DNA of 64,000 bases from Luteibacter yeojuensis (lineage in GTDB: Bacteria; Pseudomonadota; Gammaproteobacteria; Xanthomonadales; Rhodanobacteraceae). How positions within the stretch are numbered: the first letter of the stretch is position 1; each line of letters starts with the position of its first letter. The position numbers and the translations under genes are program-made. The notes beneath the pieces were generated by a model. The model saw nothing but the letters and a program-made list of their open reading frames with translations. It ran no database searches and was not told where the DNA came from. The DNA lies in NCBI RefSeq assembly GCF_000964085.1, contig NZ_JZRB01000035.1, positions 1-64,000 of the forward strand. The letters are read 5' to 3'. Positions 1 through 7,991 of this stretch are shown piece after piece.

Positions 1-7
1 TACCCTC

Positions 8-889
8 CTACTCCCCCAAAGCCCCCAAGAACGCCTCCAGCACAGCCCCCCGATACCGCTGCCTGTGCAACAAGACGGAAAGCCCCCGCCTGAGATCGAG
101 GAACGGCGTCACCAGCACCGCCAGCCGCCCGGTGGCGACGGCATCCGCCACCGCCACCTCAGGCAGGCACGCGATGCCCAGCCCCGCGATCACCGCCTGC
201 TTGATCGCCTCCGACTGATCCAGCTCCAGCACCGTCCGCCCCGCGGGCAGCGCCGCCAGCGCGCGCTCGCTCAAGGCACGGGTGGCCGACCCGCGCTCGC
301 GCAACACCCACCGCTCCCCGGCGAAGTCGCCAGGCTTCAACCGCTTGCGGCGGGCGAGCGGATGCCCGGGCCGCGCGCACACCACCAGCCGATCCTCGCG
401 CCACGGCCGCGCCTCCAGCATGGGGTGTGCGACGGGGCCCTCGACGCAGCCGATATCCACGTCATGGTCGAGCACCCCCTGCGCGATGCGATCGGTGTTG
501 GCCACCGTGAGCCGCAACGCCACCGAGGGGTGCGCGTCCACGAACGGCCCGACGAGGTCGCCGACGAGGTAGTTGCCGACCGTGTTGCTCGCCCCCACCC
601 GCAGTTCGCCGCCCAAGGCCGTCACCGCGCCTGTCGCCCGGCGCCCGAACTCCGCATGCCGCTCCACCAGCTCGCGCGCCAGGGGCAGCAGGTCGCGGCC
701 ACGGTCGTTGAGGCGCAGGCGCCCGCGCTCCCTGTCGAACAGCGGCTCGCCGATCTGGCGCTCGAGCTCCGCCAGCGCCATCGAGGCGGCTGGCTGGCTC
801 AGGTACAGCCGCTCGCTGGCGGCGCGCACGCTGCCGGTCGTGGCGATGTCGACGAACACAGCGAGCTGGCGGGGGCTGAAGTTATGCAT
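8..889 (-). CDS. LysR-family transcriptional regulator (YeiE-like by position)
   Basis: This is a full-length 293-residue LysR-type regulator. The winged helix-turn-helix lies at about residues 5-64, with the typical run FVDIATTGSVRAASERLYLSQ. The effector-binding domain follows from about residue 90 to the end. It is divergent from a YeiH-type exporter with about 96 bp between the two starts, which matches the yeiE/yeiH arrangement of enterobacteria. It may therefore control that gene in response to a sulfur compound, but this is inference from position. A perfect TTATGCATAA palindrome covers its start codon, which suggests autoregulation. The family is certain; the effector is unknown. Confidence 0.93.
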   Translation of the reverse strand: MHNFSPRQLAVFVDIATTGSVRAASERLYLSQPAASMALAELERQIGEPLFDRERGRLRLNDRGRDLLPLARELVERHAEFGRRATGAVTALGGELRVGASNTVGNYLVGDLVGPFVDAHPSVALRLTVANTDRIAQGVLDHDVDIGCVEGPVAHPMLEARPWREDRLVVCARPGHPLARRKRLKPGDFAGERWVLRERGSATRALSERALAALPAGRTVLELDQSEAIKQAVIAGLGIACLPEVAVADAVATGRLAVLVTPFLDLRRGLSVLLHRQRYRGAVLEAFLGALGE

Positions 890-910
890 AAGTAGACCTT
901 ATGCATGCCA
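882..910. promoter_or_regulatory. Candidate LysR operator (two TTATGCAT repeats)
   Basis: TTATGCATAA at 882-891 is a perfect palindrome overlapping the regulator's ATG. TTATGCAT recurs at 899-906, 17 bp away and so on nearly the same DNA face. Location in the divergent intergenic region and dyad symmetry fit a LysR-type recognition and autoregulation site. No binding data are available, so this is a candidate only. Confidence 0.45.
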
Positions 911-985
911 TCAAGCATTTTCAATATCCTTATTGACGACGGCAGCGGAAAATAGCTGCATTCAGAAACCCAAGGCCAAGCCCCC

Positions 986-1999
986 ATGCCTGCCGTCGCC
1001 GCCGCACCCGCCCCCGAATCCCGCCTCCCCGGCATGCTGCTGGCGTTCGCCGTCGCCGCCGTGGCGTTCGGCCTCGGCCGCCTCATGCCGCTGGTGGGCG
1101 GCGCGGTGTGCGGCATCGTGCTGGGCATCCTTGTCCGCCACTTCGCCGCGCCGTCGGCCACGTTCCAGCCGGGCCTGCGCTACGCCAGCAAGCAGGTGCT
1201 GCAGTGGTCGATCATCGCGCTGGGCTTCGGCCTCAGCCTCACGCAGGTGGCGAAGACCGGCCTTGAGTCGCTCTCGGTGACCCTCGCCACCGTGGCCGCC
1301 GCCGGCCTCACCGCGTGGATCCTCGGCCGCGTGCTGCGCGTGCACGACAAACTGCAGGTGCTCATCGGCGTCGGCACCGCCATCTGCGGCGGCTCGGCCA
1401 TCGCCGCCGTGGTGCCCATCATCAAGCCCGACGACCACGACACCGCCTTCGCCATCAGCACCATCTTCCTGTTCAACCTGCTCGCCGTGCTGCTGTTCCC
1501 GGTGCTCGGGCACTGGATGGGCCTCTCCGACCTCGGCTTCGGCCTGTGGGCCGGCACGGCGATCAACGACACCTCGTCGGTGGTGGCCGCGGGCTACAGC
1601 TACAGCCATGCGGCGGGCGACTACGCCACCATCGTGAAACTCACCCGCGCCACGCTCATCATCCCCATCAGCCTGGCCATCGCCTTCATCGTCGCGTATC
1701 GCGAGAAGCGCAGCGGGGCCAGCGATTTCAGCCTGGCGAAGATCTTCCCCTGGTTCATCCTGTGGTTCCTCGTGGCCTCGGGCATCCGCACCGCCGGCCT
1801 TGTCCCCGAAGCGATCCTGCCCGCCATCCATTTCATCGCCGAGTGCCTGATCATCGTGGCCCTCACCGCCATCGGCCTCTCGGCCGACCTGCGCCGCATG
1901 GCGAAGACCGGCCCCCGCCCCATCCTGCTGGGCCTGGGCACTTGGGCGGCCGTGGCACTCGTGAGCCTGCTGGTGCAGCACCTGATCGGGCGGTGGTGA
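986..1999 (+). CDS. YeiH/UPF0324 family putative sulfate exporter
   Basis: This 337-residue polytopic inner-membrane protein has about ten hydrophobic segments. It contains family hallmarks such as GVGTAICGGSAIAAVVP near residue 130 and LWAGTAINDTSSVVAAG near residue 187. UPF0324/YeiH proteins are annotated as putative sulfate or sulfite exporters; the substrate is not firmly established. The ATG at 986 begins a short polar lead before the first membrane span. Its partner is the divergent LysR gene. Family assignment is strong, transport substrate tentative. Confidence 0.9.
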   Translation: MPAVAAAPAPESRLPGMLLAFAVAAVAFGLGRLMPLVGGAVCGIVLGILVRHFAAPSATFQPGLRYASKQVLQWSIIALGFGLSLTQVAKTGLESLSVTLATVAAAGLTAWILGRVLRVHDKLQVLIGVGTAICGGSAIAAVVPIIKPDDHDTAFAISTIFLFNLLAVLLFPVLGHWMGLSDLGFGLWAGTAINDTSSVVAAGYSYSHAAGDYATIVKLTRATLIIPISLAIAFIVAYREKRSGASDFSLAKIFPWFILWFLVASGIRTAGLVPEAILPAIHFIAECLIIVALTAIGLSADLRRMAKTGPRPILLGLGTWAAVALVSLLVQHLIGRW

Positions 2000-2008
2000 T
2001 GGTGTAGC

Positions 2009-2197
2009 GTGCGAGAGATCAACCCAAGCCTATACAACCACGCCGAATTCCACGCGAAGCTCGCTTCCGGCGATGGATTCCTGCGTGAGGTCATCGCCCA
2101 ACCGAAGCTCTTTGTGTTGGGAAGCGATACCGAAGCCACGACCCTGGCAGCGCGAGCTATCGCACTGTCCACGGCGGGGCGACCTCCGGGCACATGA
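2009..2197 (+). pseudogene. Remnant of a nucleotidyltransferase-type regulator (C-terminal fragment)
   Basis: About 40 residues starting REINPSLYNHAEF and running through FLREVIAQPKLFVLG resemble the C-terminal part of small winged-helix/nucleotidyltransferase-domain regulators, which carry the pattern N-P-x-Y-x-x-x-E-F...PK-x-F-x-x-G near their end. The DNA-binding and nucleotidyltransferase portions are absent: the coding frame only becomes open a few bases after the exporter's stop. No ribosome-binding site is visible and the tail drifts into low-information sequence. I read it as a gene remnant rather than a small protein. The family match is from memory of the motif and should be confirmed by a profile search. 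Confidence 0.5.
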
Positions 2198-2287
2198 AAG
2201 CCCCGCCAAAGGCAGCCGGCCTAGAGTGATACCGCGGGCTGTCGTGGCACCTCCCGGCGCCGGGCCCGTCGCGACTGGGAGGCCGCC

Positions 2288-2563
2288 ATGAACGATGACG
2301 TTGAATCGCGGGTGCTGGATATCGTCGCCAGGCAGAGCGGAAAAGACCGCGCCGCCGTTACCACCGAGACCACCCTGAAAGACCTCGGCGTCGACTCGCT
2401 CGAAGCCATCGAGATGGTGTTCGAGATCGAGGAAGCGTTTGGGGTCCAGCTCGCGGACGACCAGGCCCGCGATGGCACCGAGACGCTGCAGGGCCTCGTG
2501 GACGCCGTCCACATCGCCCTGGCCCATGCAGGGCACGCGGCCGGCCCCGCCCGGGCCGCCTGA
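2288..2563 (+). CDS. Acyl carrier protein
   Basis: This 91-residue acidic carrier protein has the phosphopantetheine attachment motif DSLEAIE at about residues 38-44, with the serine at about 39. It is preceded by a strong GGGAGG ribosome-binding site. Its length and the DLGVDS lead are typical of stand-alone ACPs. A ketosynthase follows 15 nt downstream, so the two probably form one transcription unit. The Ala/Pro-rich C-terminal tail is a little longer than in fatty-acid AcpP. The location outside a fab cluster suggests a dedicated carrier for a specialised acyl product rather than the housekeeping ACP. Confidence 0.93.
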   Translation: MNDDVESRVLDIVARQSGKDRAAVTTETTLKDLGVDSLEAIEMVFEIEEAFGVQLADDQARDGTETLQGLVDAVHIALAHAGHAAGPARAA

Positions 2564-2578
2564 CCACGCCACGGCGCC

Positions 2579-3811
2579 ATGCACGCCGTCGACCGCACGG
2601 CCATGCCCCGCGTGGTGGTCACAGGCATGGGCGCCATCAGCGCCCTTGGCCACGACGCCCATGCCCACTGGCGAGCGCTGCTGGCAGGCCAAAGCGGCAT
2701 CGCGGCCCTGGACCACCCACGGGCCGCCGAGCTGCGGGTAAAGATTGCCGCACAGGTGCGCGCCTTTGAACCGGCGCGGCATGTCGACGACCGCACGCTG
2801 CCCTTGCTGGATCGCGTCTCGCAGTTCGCCCTGCTAGCGGCGCGCGAAGCGGTCACGGCGGCCGGATGGGACCCCGAGACAACGCCCGGCCCACGCATCG
2901 CCGTGATCATCGGGACGGGCATTGGCGGCGAGACAAGCCGCGACGACGAATGCCGCAAGCTCTATGCGGAGGGCGCCGCGCGCGTGCACCCTTTCAGTAT
3001 CGTGCGGGCGATGGCCAGCGCGCCCGCCAGCCATGTCGCATCGGCATGCCATGCCATGGGCCCGGTGTTCGCGGTGACCAGCGCTTGTGCATCATCGAAC
3101 CATGCGATCGCGCAGGCCGTGCTCCTGCTTCGCGCCGGTGTCGTCGACGTGGCCGTCACCGGCGGCGCGGAGGCGTCCATGAGCTACAGCGTGCTGCGCG
3201 CGTGGGAAGCGATGCGCGTGCTGGCCGACGACACGTGCCGGCCGTTCTGTGCGCAACGCAAGGGCCTGGTGCTGGGCGAAGGCGCCGGCATGTTCGTGCT
3301 CGAATCGGCCACGCATGCCGCGGCACGCGGGGCCACGCCGCTGGCTGAGCTCGCCGGCATCGGCATGAGCTCCGACGCGGGCGATATCGTCGCGCCGTCG
3401 GCCGATGGTTCCGCGGCGGCGATGCGGGCCGCGCTGGCCGACGCCGGCATGCGCCCCAGCGATGTCGACCACATCAATGCCCACGGCACGGGCACGGTGG
3501 CCAACGACGTGACGGAAACACGCGCCATCCATGACGCCTTTGGCACCCACGCGGCGCGCATCGCCGTGACCTCCACCAAATCCATGCACGGGCACGCCCT
3601 CGGCGCCGCCGGTGCCCTTGAGCTTGTCGCTACCCTGGGCGCGCTGCGCGACGGCATCGTGCCGCCCACCGCCAACTTCCTCGACCGCGACGGGGCCTGC
3701 GATCTCGACATCGTGACAGGCGGCGCCCGGCGCATGGCCGTCCGCGCCGCCCTCTCGAACTCCTTCGCGTTCGGTGGCCTGAACGCCGTGCTGGCCGTGC
3801 GGCGCGCCTAA
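2579..3811 (+). CDS. Beta-ketoacyl-ACP synthase II-type condensing enzyme (FabF-like)
   Basis: This 410-residue thiolase-fold ketosynthase has the catalytic Cys in TSACASSNHA (about residue 170), the first His in HINAHGTGT and the second in KSMHGHALGAAGA. All active-site residues are present, so it should be active. FabF-type enzymes extend an acyl group with malonyl-ACP by decarboxylative condensation. It lies just downstream of a dedicated ACP, without ketoreductase, dehydratase or acyltransferase genes nearby, so it must borrow malonyl-ACP from fatty-acid synthesis. The ATG at 2603 (MPRVVVTG) is an equally possible start; neither has a clear ribosome-binding site. Its TAA stop overlaps the stop of the convergent ureohydrolase gene. 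Confidence 0.92.
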   Translation: MHAVDRTAMPRVVVTGMGAISALGHDAHAHWRALLAGQSGIAALDHPRAAELRVKIAAQVRAFEPARHVDDRTLPLLDRVSQFALLAAREAVTAAGWDPETTPGPRIAVIIGTGIGGETSRDDECRKLYAEGAARVHPFSIVRAMASAPASHVASACHAMGPVFAVTSACASSNHAIAQAVLLLRAGVVDVAVTGGAEASMSYSVLRAWEAMRVLADDTCRPFCAQRKGLVLGEGAGMFVLESATHAAARGATPLAELAGIGMSSDAGDIVAPSADGSAAAMRAALADAGMRPSDVDHINAHGTGTVANDVTETRAIHDAFGTHAARIAVTSTKSMHGHALGAAGALELVATLGALRDGIVPPTANFLDRDGACDLDIVTGGARRMAVRAALSNSFAFGGLNAVLAVRRA

Positions 3812-4683
3812 GCGGCGCTGCCACCATGGATGGCGTCGAGCAGCCGCAGGTTCAGCGCATGCTGCTGTGCCTGCCAGCCGGCCAGTTTGCCGGCATCGAC
3901 CTCGGGTTGCTCGTCCATCGCGCTGAGCTTGCGCTTCCACCAGCTACGGTAGGTGTAGCGCGAAATATCGCCGGTGATATCACTGCCCATGATGCGGCCG
4001 CGCAGGCTACGCAGGATGGCGAGGCCACCGGCCTCGGTCAGCGTGCCCTGGTCCCAGTTGGTCATGGCCACGTCGGGCGCGTAGGCATCCTTGTCGATGG
4101 AGAGGTACACCGGCTGGCCCGCGCGTGTCTGCGCATCGACGAAAGCATCGACCATGGCATGCGTATCGCTGAAGGAACGGAACGCACCCTGCAGGCCGAT
4201 CTTCGAGGCCCATGACGTATCCACGCCATTCGACCAGTACGTGAGCTTGCCGGCCCGCAGCGGCGCCAGGTAGTTTTCCCAGGCATGCCCGCGGCCGATG
4301 TCCGCGGACGTGATGCCGATGACATGCACATGGCTGACGCGCGGGAGCATGGCCACGCGCCGCACCCACGAGCCGCAGTGCACGCCGAACGGGAAGCGCA
4401 TGTTGTCGGGGTGGTTGTCGAGCACCACCACCTGGAACGCCTGCCTGCCCGGCACGCGCTCGACGAGCGGCCACGTGAGGTGGTGGAAATCGCCACTGCC
4501 GAGGAACACCGTGCCGTGCTCGCGCGGCAGCGAGGCATCGAGCATGTAGGCCAGCCGGCGCAGCTTGCCCAGCGAACAGCCGAAGCGGATGCGCTCCTCG
4601 TAGGCGCGCAGCGGCAACACCAGCCGCCCGGGAACGGGGCCGACGGAGCCGTCGAAATCAAGGACGATGGGTTGCGGCGTCAT
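3808..4683 (-). CDS. Arginase/ureohydrolase-fold protein
   Basis: This 291-residue protein has the di-metal motifs of ureohydrolases in order: GSGDFHHLT for the first His, LDNHPDN for the Asp/His/Asp cluster, and SIDKDAY for the final Asp pair. All six expected metal ligands appear present, so catalysis on a C-N bond, such as guanidino or amidine hydrolysis, is plausible. The sequence is divergent from arginase, agmatinase and formimidoylglutamase, so the substrate cannot be named. The start at MTPQPIVLDFDGS is preferred because upstream residues are not family-like. It overlaps the acyltransferase gene by 26 nt and sits last in the minus-strand part of the ACP/ketosynthase cluster. Confidence 0.8.
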   Translation of the reverse strand: MTPQPIVLDFDGSVGPVPGRLVLPLRAYEERIRFGCSLGKLRRLAYMLDASLPREHGTVFLGSGDFHHLTWPLVERVPGRQAFQVVVLDNHPDNMRFPFGVHCGSWVRRVAMLPRVSHVHVIGITSADIGRGHAWENYLAPLRAGKLTYWSNGVDTSWASKIGLQGAFRSFSDTHAMVDAFVDAQTRAGQPVYLSIDKDAYAPDVAMTNWDQGTLTEAGGLAILRSLRGRIMGSDITGDISRYTYRSWWKRKLSAMDEQPEVDAGKLAGWQAQQHALNLRLLDAIHGGSAA

Positions 4684-5722
4684 GGGCGGCCCATTCGCTG
4701 TCGGCTTCGAAATGGCGAGCGAACCGCGAGAGCACGGCGCGCAGCACGGGGTTGCGTAGGTAGACGGCATGGCGCGTCAGGTGGAACGATGCGCCCAGGC
4801 TCGCCTTCACCGCTGGATCGGTCCAGCCAGCGACGTAGTGCGTGAGCTGGCGCGCCAGGGCGTATTCCAGGTTCACGAACCAGCTGACGAAGTACAGGTC
4901 GAGCTCGCGCGCTTGCGGATAGGCAAAGCCCACGTACTTGTCGAGCAGCTTGCCGCCATGCTCGTAGCACAGGTTCCAGCCGACGAGCTGGCCCGCGTGC
5001 CGGTAGGTAAAAACCACCCCGCCAGGTTCACGCAGGGCGGCCGCGAAAAACGCGCGGGAAAGCTTGTCGAACTGCACCTCGCCCTGCGCATGCACGTTCT
5101 CGAAAAGGGCATAGAACGCATCGACGACGGCATCGCTGGCGAACGCCTCGCCGGTGCGCACAGTGGCGATCTCCAGCCGCGCACGGCTGCGCAACTTGCG
5201 TCGCAGGTTCTTCCGGCGCGAGTGCGAGAGCCGCGACAGGTACTCGTCGATGGACGCGAAATCGATGGCCACGTACGCCAGGGCCTGGCCTTCGACGATG
5301 ACATAGCCATGCTCGCGCGCCGCGTCCATGAACCGCCGCGTCCACGCCCGTTCCACGGCCGAGGTAAGCGGCGAGTCGACGGCAAGGTCTTTGACGATGA
5401 ACAACGGCTGCGTGCGCCCGTGGCAGCGGGCCCAGTCGGCGGCCACTTTCGCGGGCTGGCTGCCACCATGGAACAGTGCGTACTCCGACACCGTGGTGCC
5501 CGCGAAGCACGTGCGCACGCCCAGCAGCCGCTTCAACAGGGCCTGGAAGGGCAAGGCGGCCACGCGGCGGCGCAGGCCTTCGTCCGCCGTCGTGAGCACA
5601 TCGAAACGCGTGGTGAAAAGCGGAGCACCATCCACCGCCCGGGCTGGGGTGAACCCGTGGGGTGGATGGCGCTCGAAATGCCCGAGCAGCGCATCCGGCT
5701 CGAGCTGGTTCACGAACGCCAC
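4658..5722 (-). CDS. GNAT_6/BioF2-like acyltransferase
   Basis: This 354-residue protein has the signature of the GNAT_6 (CelD/BioF2, FemAB-like) acyltransferases. It carries the basic stretch SHSRRKNLRRKLRSRA at about residues 185-200, followed by a receiver fold with VFTYRHAGQLVGWNL and LDKYVGFAY. Such enzymes transfer acyl or aminoacyl groups to amines, and several occur in lipid or polysaccharide modification clusters. It lies between an aminotransferase gene (20 nt upstream) and a ureohydrolase gene (26-nt overlap), so the three are probably co-translated. A role in acylating an amine made by the aminotransferase, perhaps with the cluster's own ACP as donor, is inference. Confidence 0.8.
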   Translation of the reverse strand: MAFVNQLEPDALLGHFERHPPHGFTPARAVDGAPLFTTRFDVLTTADEGLRRRVAALPFQALLKRLLGVRTCFAGTTVSEYALFHGGSQPAKVAADWARCHGRTQPLFIVKDLAVDSPLTSAVERAWTRRFMDAAREHGYVIVEGQALAYVAIDFASIDEYLSRLSHSRRKNLRRKLRSRARLEIATVRTGEAFASDAVVDAFYALFENVHAQGEVQFDKLSRAFFAAALREPGGVVFTYRHAGQLVGWNLCYEHGGKLLDKYVGFAYPQARELDLYFVSWFVNLEYALARQLTHYVAGWTDPAVKASLGASFHLTRHAVYLRNPVLRAVLSRFARHFEADSEWAAHDAATHRP

Positions 5723-5742
5723 CGGCAGGCCAACCCGGTTTG

Positions 5743-7146
5743 TCAGCCGCGCTTGGCCAGCGTAAGCAGCTGGTCGAGCAACGCGATGGCCAGGTCGATT
5801 TCGTCGTGGCTGATGTCGAGCGACGGCGCGAACGTGATCACGTTCTTGTACCAGCCGCCCACATCAAGCACGAGACCGATCTTCTTGCCTTCGTGAGTCA
5901 GGCCGCCGGCCAGGCCGATGTCGACCATGCGATCAAGCAGCGCCTTGTTCGGCGTGAAACCATCGTCGGTGCAGATCTCGGCGCGCAGGGCGAGGCCAAG
6001 GCCATCGACATCACCGATTTCCTTGTGCCGCTTCTGCAGGTCGCGCAGGCCGTCAAGGAAGTGCCTGCCCTTCTCGGCCACCCGGGTTTCATAATCCAGC
6101 TCGTAACCCATCTGGATGACTTCCAGGCCAAGGGCGGTGCCCAGGGGGTTTGAGTTGAACGTGCTGTGCGTGGAGCCAGGCGGGAACACCGTGGGGTTGA
6201 TCAGCTCTTCGCGCGCCCAGATGCCCGATAACGGGTTCAGGCCGTTGGTAAGCGCCTTGCCGAACACGAGGACATCGGGCGTGACGCCGAAGTGCTCGAT
6301 CGACCAGAGCTTGCCGGTGCGCCAGAAGCCCATCTGGATCTCGTCCACGACCATGAGGATGCCGTACTTGTCGAGCACCTTCTTGAGGTCGATGAAGAAG
6401 TTCTTCGGCGGGATGACGTAACCGCCCGTGCCCTGGATGGGCTCGACATAGAACGCGGCGTACTCGGCCTCGCCCACTTTCGGATCCCACACGCCGTTGT
6501 ATTCGGTTTCGAACAGGCGCTCGAACTGGCGCACGCACGCGTCGGAGTATTCCTCCGGCGTCATGCCCTTCGGGCGGCGGAACGGGTAAGGGAACGGGAT
6601 GAACTGCGCACGCTCGCCAAAGTGGCCGAAGCGGCGGCGATAACGATAGCTCGAGGTGATGGACGATGCGCCCAGCGTGCGGCCGTGGTACCCGCCCTCG
6701 AAAGCGAACATGAGGCTCTTGCCGCCGCGCGCGTTGCGCACCAGCTTGAGCGAGTCTTCCACGGCCTGCGCGCCGCCCACGTTGAAGTGGCAGCGGCCAT
6801 CGAGGCCGAACTTCTTCTTCGCGTCGACGGCGATGGTCTTGGCGAGCTCGATCTTGCCCTGGTGCAGGTACTGGCTGGCCACCTGCGGCAGCAGGTCGAT
6901 CTGCGCCTTGAGCCGGTCGTTGAGGCGTTTGTTGCCGTAACCGAAGTTGACGGCCGAGTACCACATCTGCAGGTCGAGGAACGGGATGTTCTCGCTGTCG
7001 TAGATATAGCTTCCCTCCGCGTGGCGGAAGATCTTCGGCGGGTCGACGTAGTGCACGGTATCGCCGAACGAGCAGTACTTCGCTTCATCGGCCAGCAGCG
7101 CCGCGTCGTCGATGACGATATCGGGGGAAAGGGATTTCAGGTTCAT
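5743..7146 (-). CDS. Class III PLP-dependent aminotransferase
   Basis: This 467-residue fold-type I aminotransferase has the class III hallmarks: a Gly-rich cofactor region, AFEGGYHGRTLG, VVDEIQMGFWRTG with the cofactor-binding Asp, and FGKALTNGLNPLSG carrying the likely PLP lysine. The start at MNLKSLSP overlaps the upstream phosphatase stop by 4 nt (ATGA), which supports coupling. Reading further upstream gives Arg-rich sequence that is an out-of-frame copy of the phosphatase gene. Class III enzymes often act on omega- or beta-amino substrates, which would suit a beta-keto or aldehyde intermediate. The specific substrate is unknown. Confidence 0.88.
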   Translation of the reverse strand: MNLKSLSPDIVIDDAALLADEAKYCSFGDTVHYVDPPKIFRHAEGSYIYDSENIPFLDLQMWYSAVNFGYGNKRLNDRLKAQIDLLPQVASQYLHQGKIELAKTIAVDAKKKFGLDGRCHFNVGGAQAVEDSLKLVRNARGGKSLMFAFEGGYHGRTLGASSITSSYRYRRRFGHFGERAQFIPFPYPFRRPKGMTPEEYSDACVRQFERLFETEYNGVWDPKVGEAEYAAFYVEPIQGTGGYVIPPKNFFIDLKKVLDKYGILMVVDEIQMGFWRTGKLWSIEHFGVTPDVLVFGKALTNGLNPLSGIWAREELINPTVFPPGSTHSTFNSNPLGTALGLEVIQMGYELDYETRVAEKGRHFLDGLRDLQKRHKEIGDVDGLGLALRAEICTDDGFTPNKALLDRMVDIGLAGGLTHEGKKIGLVLDVGGWYKNVITFAPSLDISHDEIDLAIALLDQLLTLAKRG

Positions 7147-7859
7147 GCGGGCGTTTCCACGGTGTTCGGCACGGTAGTGGGCAGGACAGTCCTCGGCGGC
7201 AGGCCGCCGGCGAGCAGTTCGGGCAGCAGCGCCAGCGCTTCGTCGAAGCTGGCGATCGGCGCATACGGGATGCCGGCGGCGCGGCAGTGTTCTATAAGGC
7301 GGTTCTTCGCGAACACGAAGTCGACGCGATCGGCGGCGCAGAAATCGGAGGCGCCATCGCCAATGAGCAGCGTCTTGCCACCACGCTGCCGGGCCACGTC
7401 CACGCGCGCGCACTTGCAGGTGCCGCTGCGGCAGCCACGTGCACTGAACGGCGAGGTGAGTTTCCACTGGCGCGGGCCGGCCTGCTCGAGGTGGTTCGCC
7501 ACCGTGGGCAGCGTGTCGATGCCGTGGTTGGCGAGGATGGCGTGGATGGCGTGGTCAAGGCCATCGCTCACGATTTCAAGCGGTATGCCCTGCTCGATCG
7601 TCGCCCTCACGAAATCGGCGAAGCCGTGGTCGATGTGCAGGCGACCCAGGTGCGTCGCGAGTTCGTCGCGGCTCATGTCGAGCAACGCCACCTGGCCTGC
7701 CATGCACACGGCCGAACCGATGCGGCCCGCTCGCCAGTCGCGCTCCAGCACTTCCCAACCGGGGCGGCCATGGCGGTCGAGCAGCGAGTCGATGACGTCC
7801 TCCACGGCGATGGTGCCGTCGAAGTCGCAGAGGATGTTCCAGGCGGGCGTTGTATGCAC
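7143..7859 (-). CDS. HAD-IB phosphatase (MtnX/SerB-like)
   Basis: This 238-residue HAD-superfamily phosphatase has motif I DFDGTI with the nucleophilic Asp (about residue 12), motif II EIVSDGLD and motif III LIGDGASDF. It also has a Cys-containing stretch, CRSGTCKCA, typical of the MtnX-like/HAD-IB group. It is the first gene of the minus-strand operon and overlaps the aminotransferase by 4 nt. There is no methionine-salvage gene nearby, so MtnX function is unlikely. Removal of a phosphate from an intermediate of the cluster's pathway is more plausible, but unproven. Confidence 0.85.
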   Translation of the reverse strand: MHTTPAWNILCDFDGTIAVEDVIDSLLDRHGRPGWEVLERDWRAGRIGSAVCMAGQVALLDMSRDELATHLGRLHIDHGFADFVRATIEQGIPLEIVSDGLDHAIHAILANHGIDTLPTVANHLEQAGPRQWKLTSPFSARGCRSGTCKCARVDVARQRGGKTLLIGDGASDFCAADRVDFVFAKNRLIEHCRAAGIPYAPIASFDEALALLPELLAGGLPPRTVLPTTVPNTVETPA

Positions 7860-7991
7860 GGGCCAAGCAGCCGTTCGTCAGGTTGCCGCGAAGGCTAGGC
7901 GCACATCCTTTCGAGCCCCTTTCCCTTTTACGAAAGGCGTTTGTAAGCACTTTGTGGCAGGCTGACGTACCCATCTTCGTCACGATTACGC

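Noticed and set aside
962-1981. 339-codon antisense frame over the YeiH-type gene
   Set aside because: It has His/Gly/Glu-rich low-information sequence, whereas the opposite strand shows regular membrane spans and family motifs.
7147-7467. N-terminal extension of the class III aminotransferase
   Set aside because: The extra residues are an out-of-frame reading of the phosphatase gene. The ATG at 7146 gives the conserved N-terminus and a 4-nt coupled overlap.
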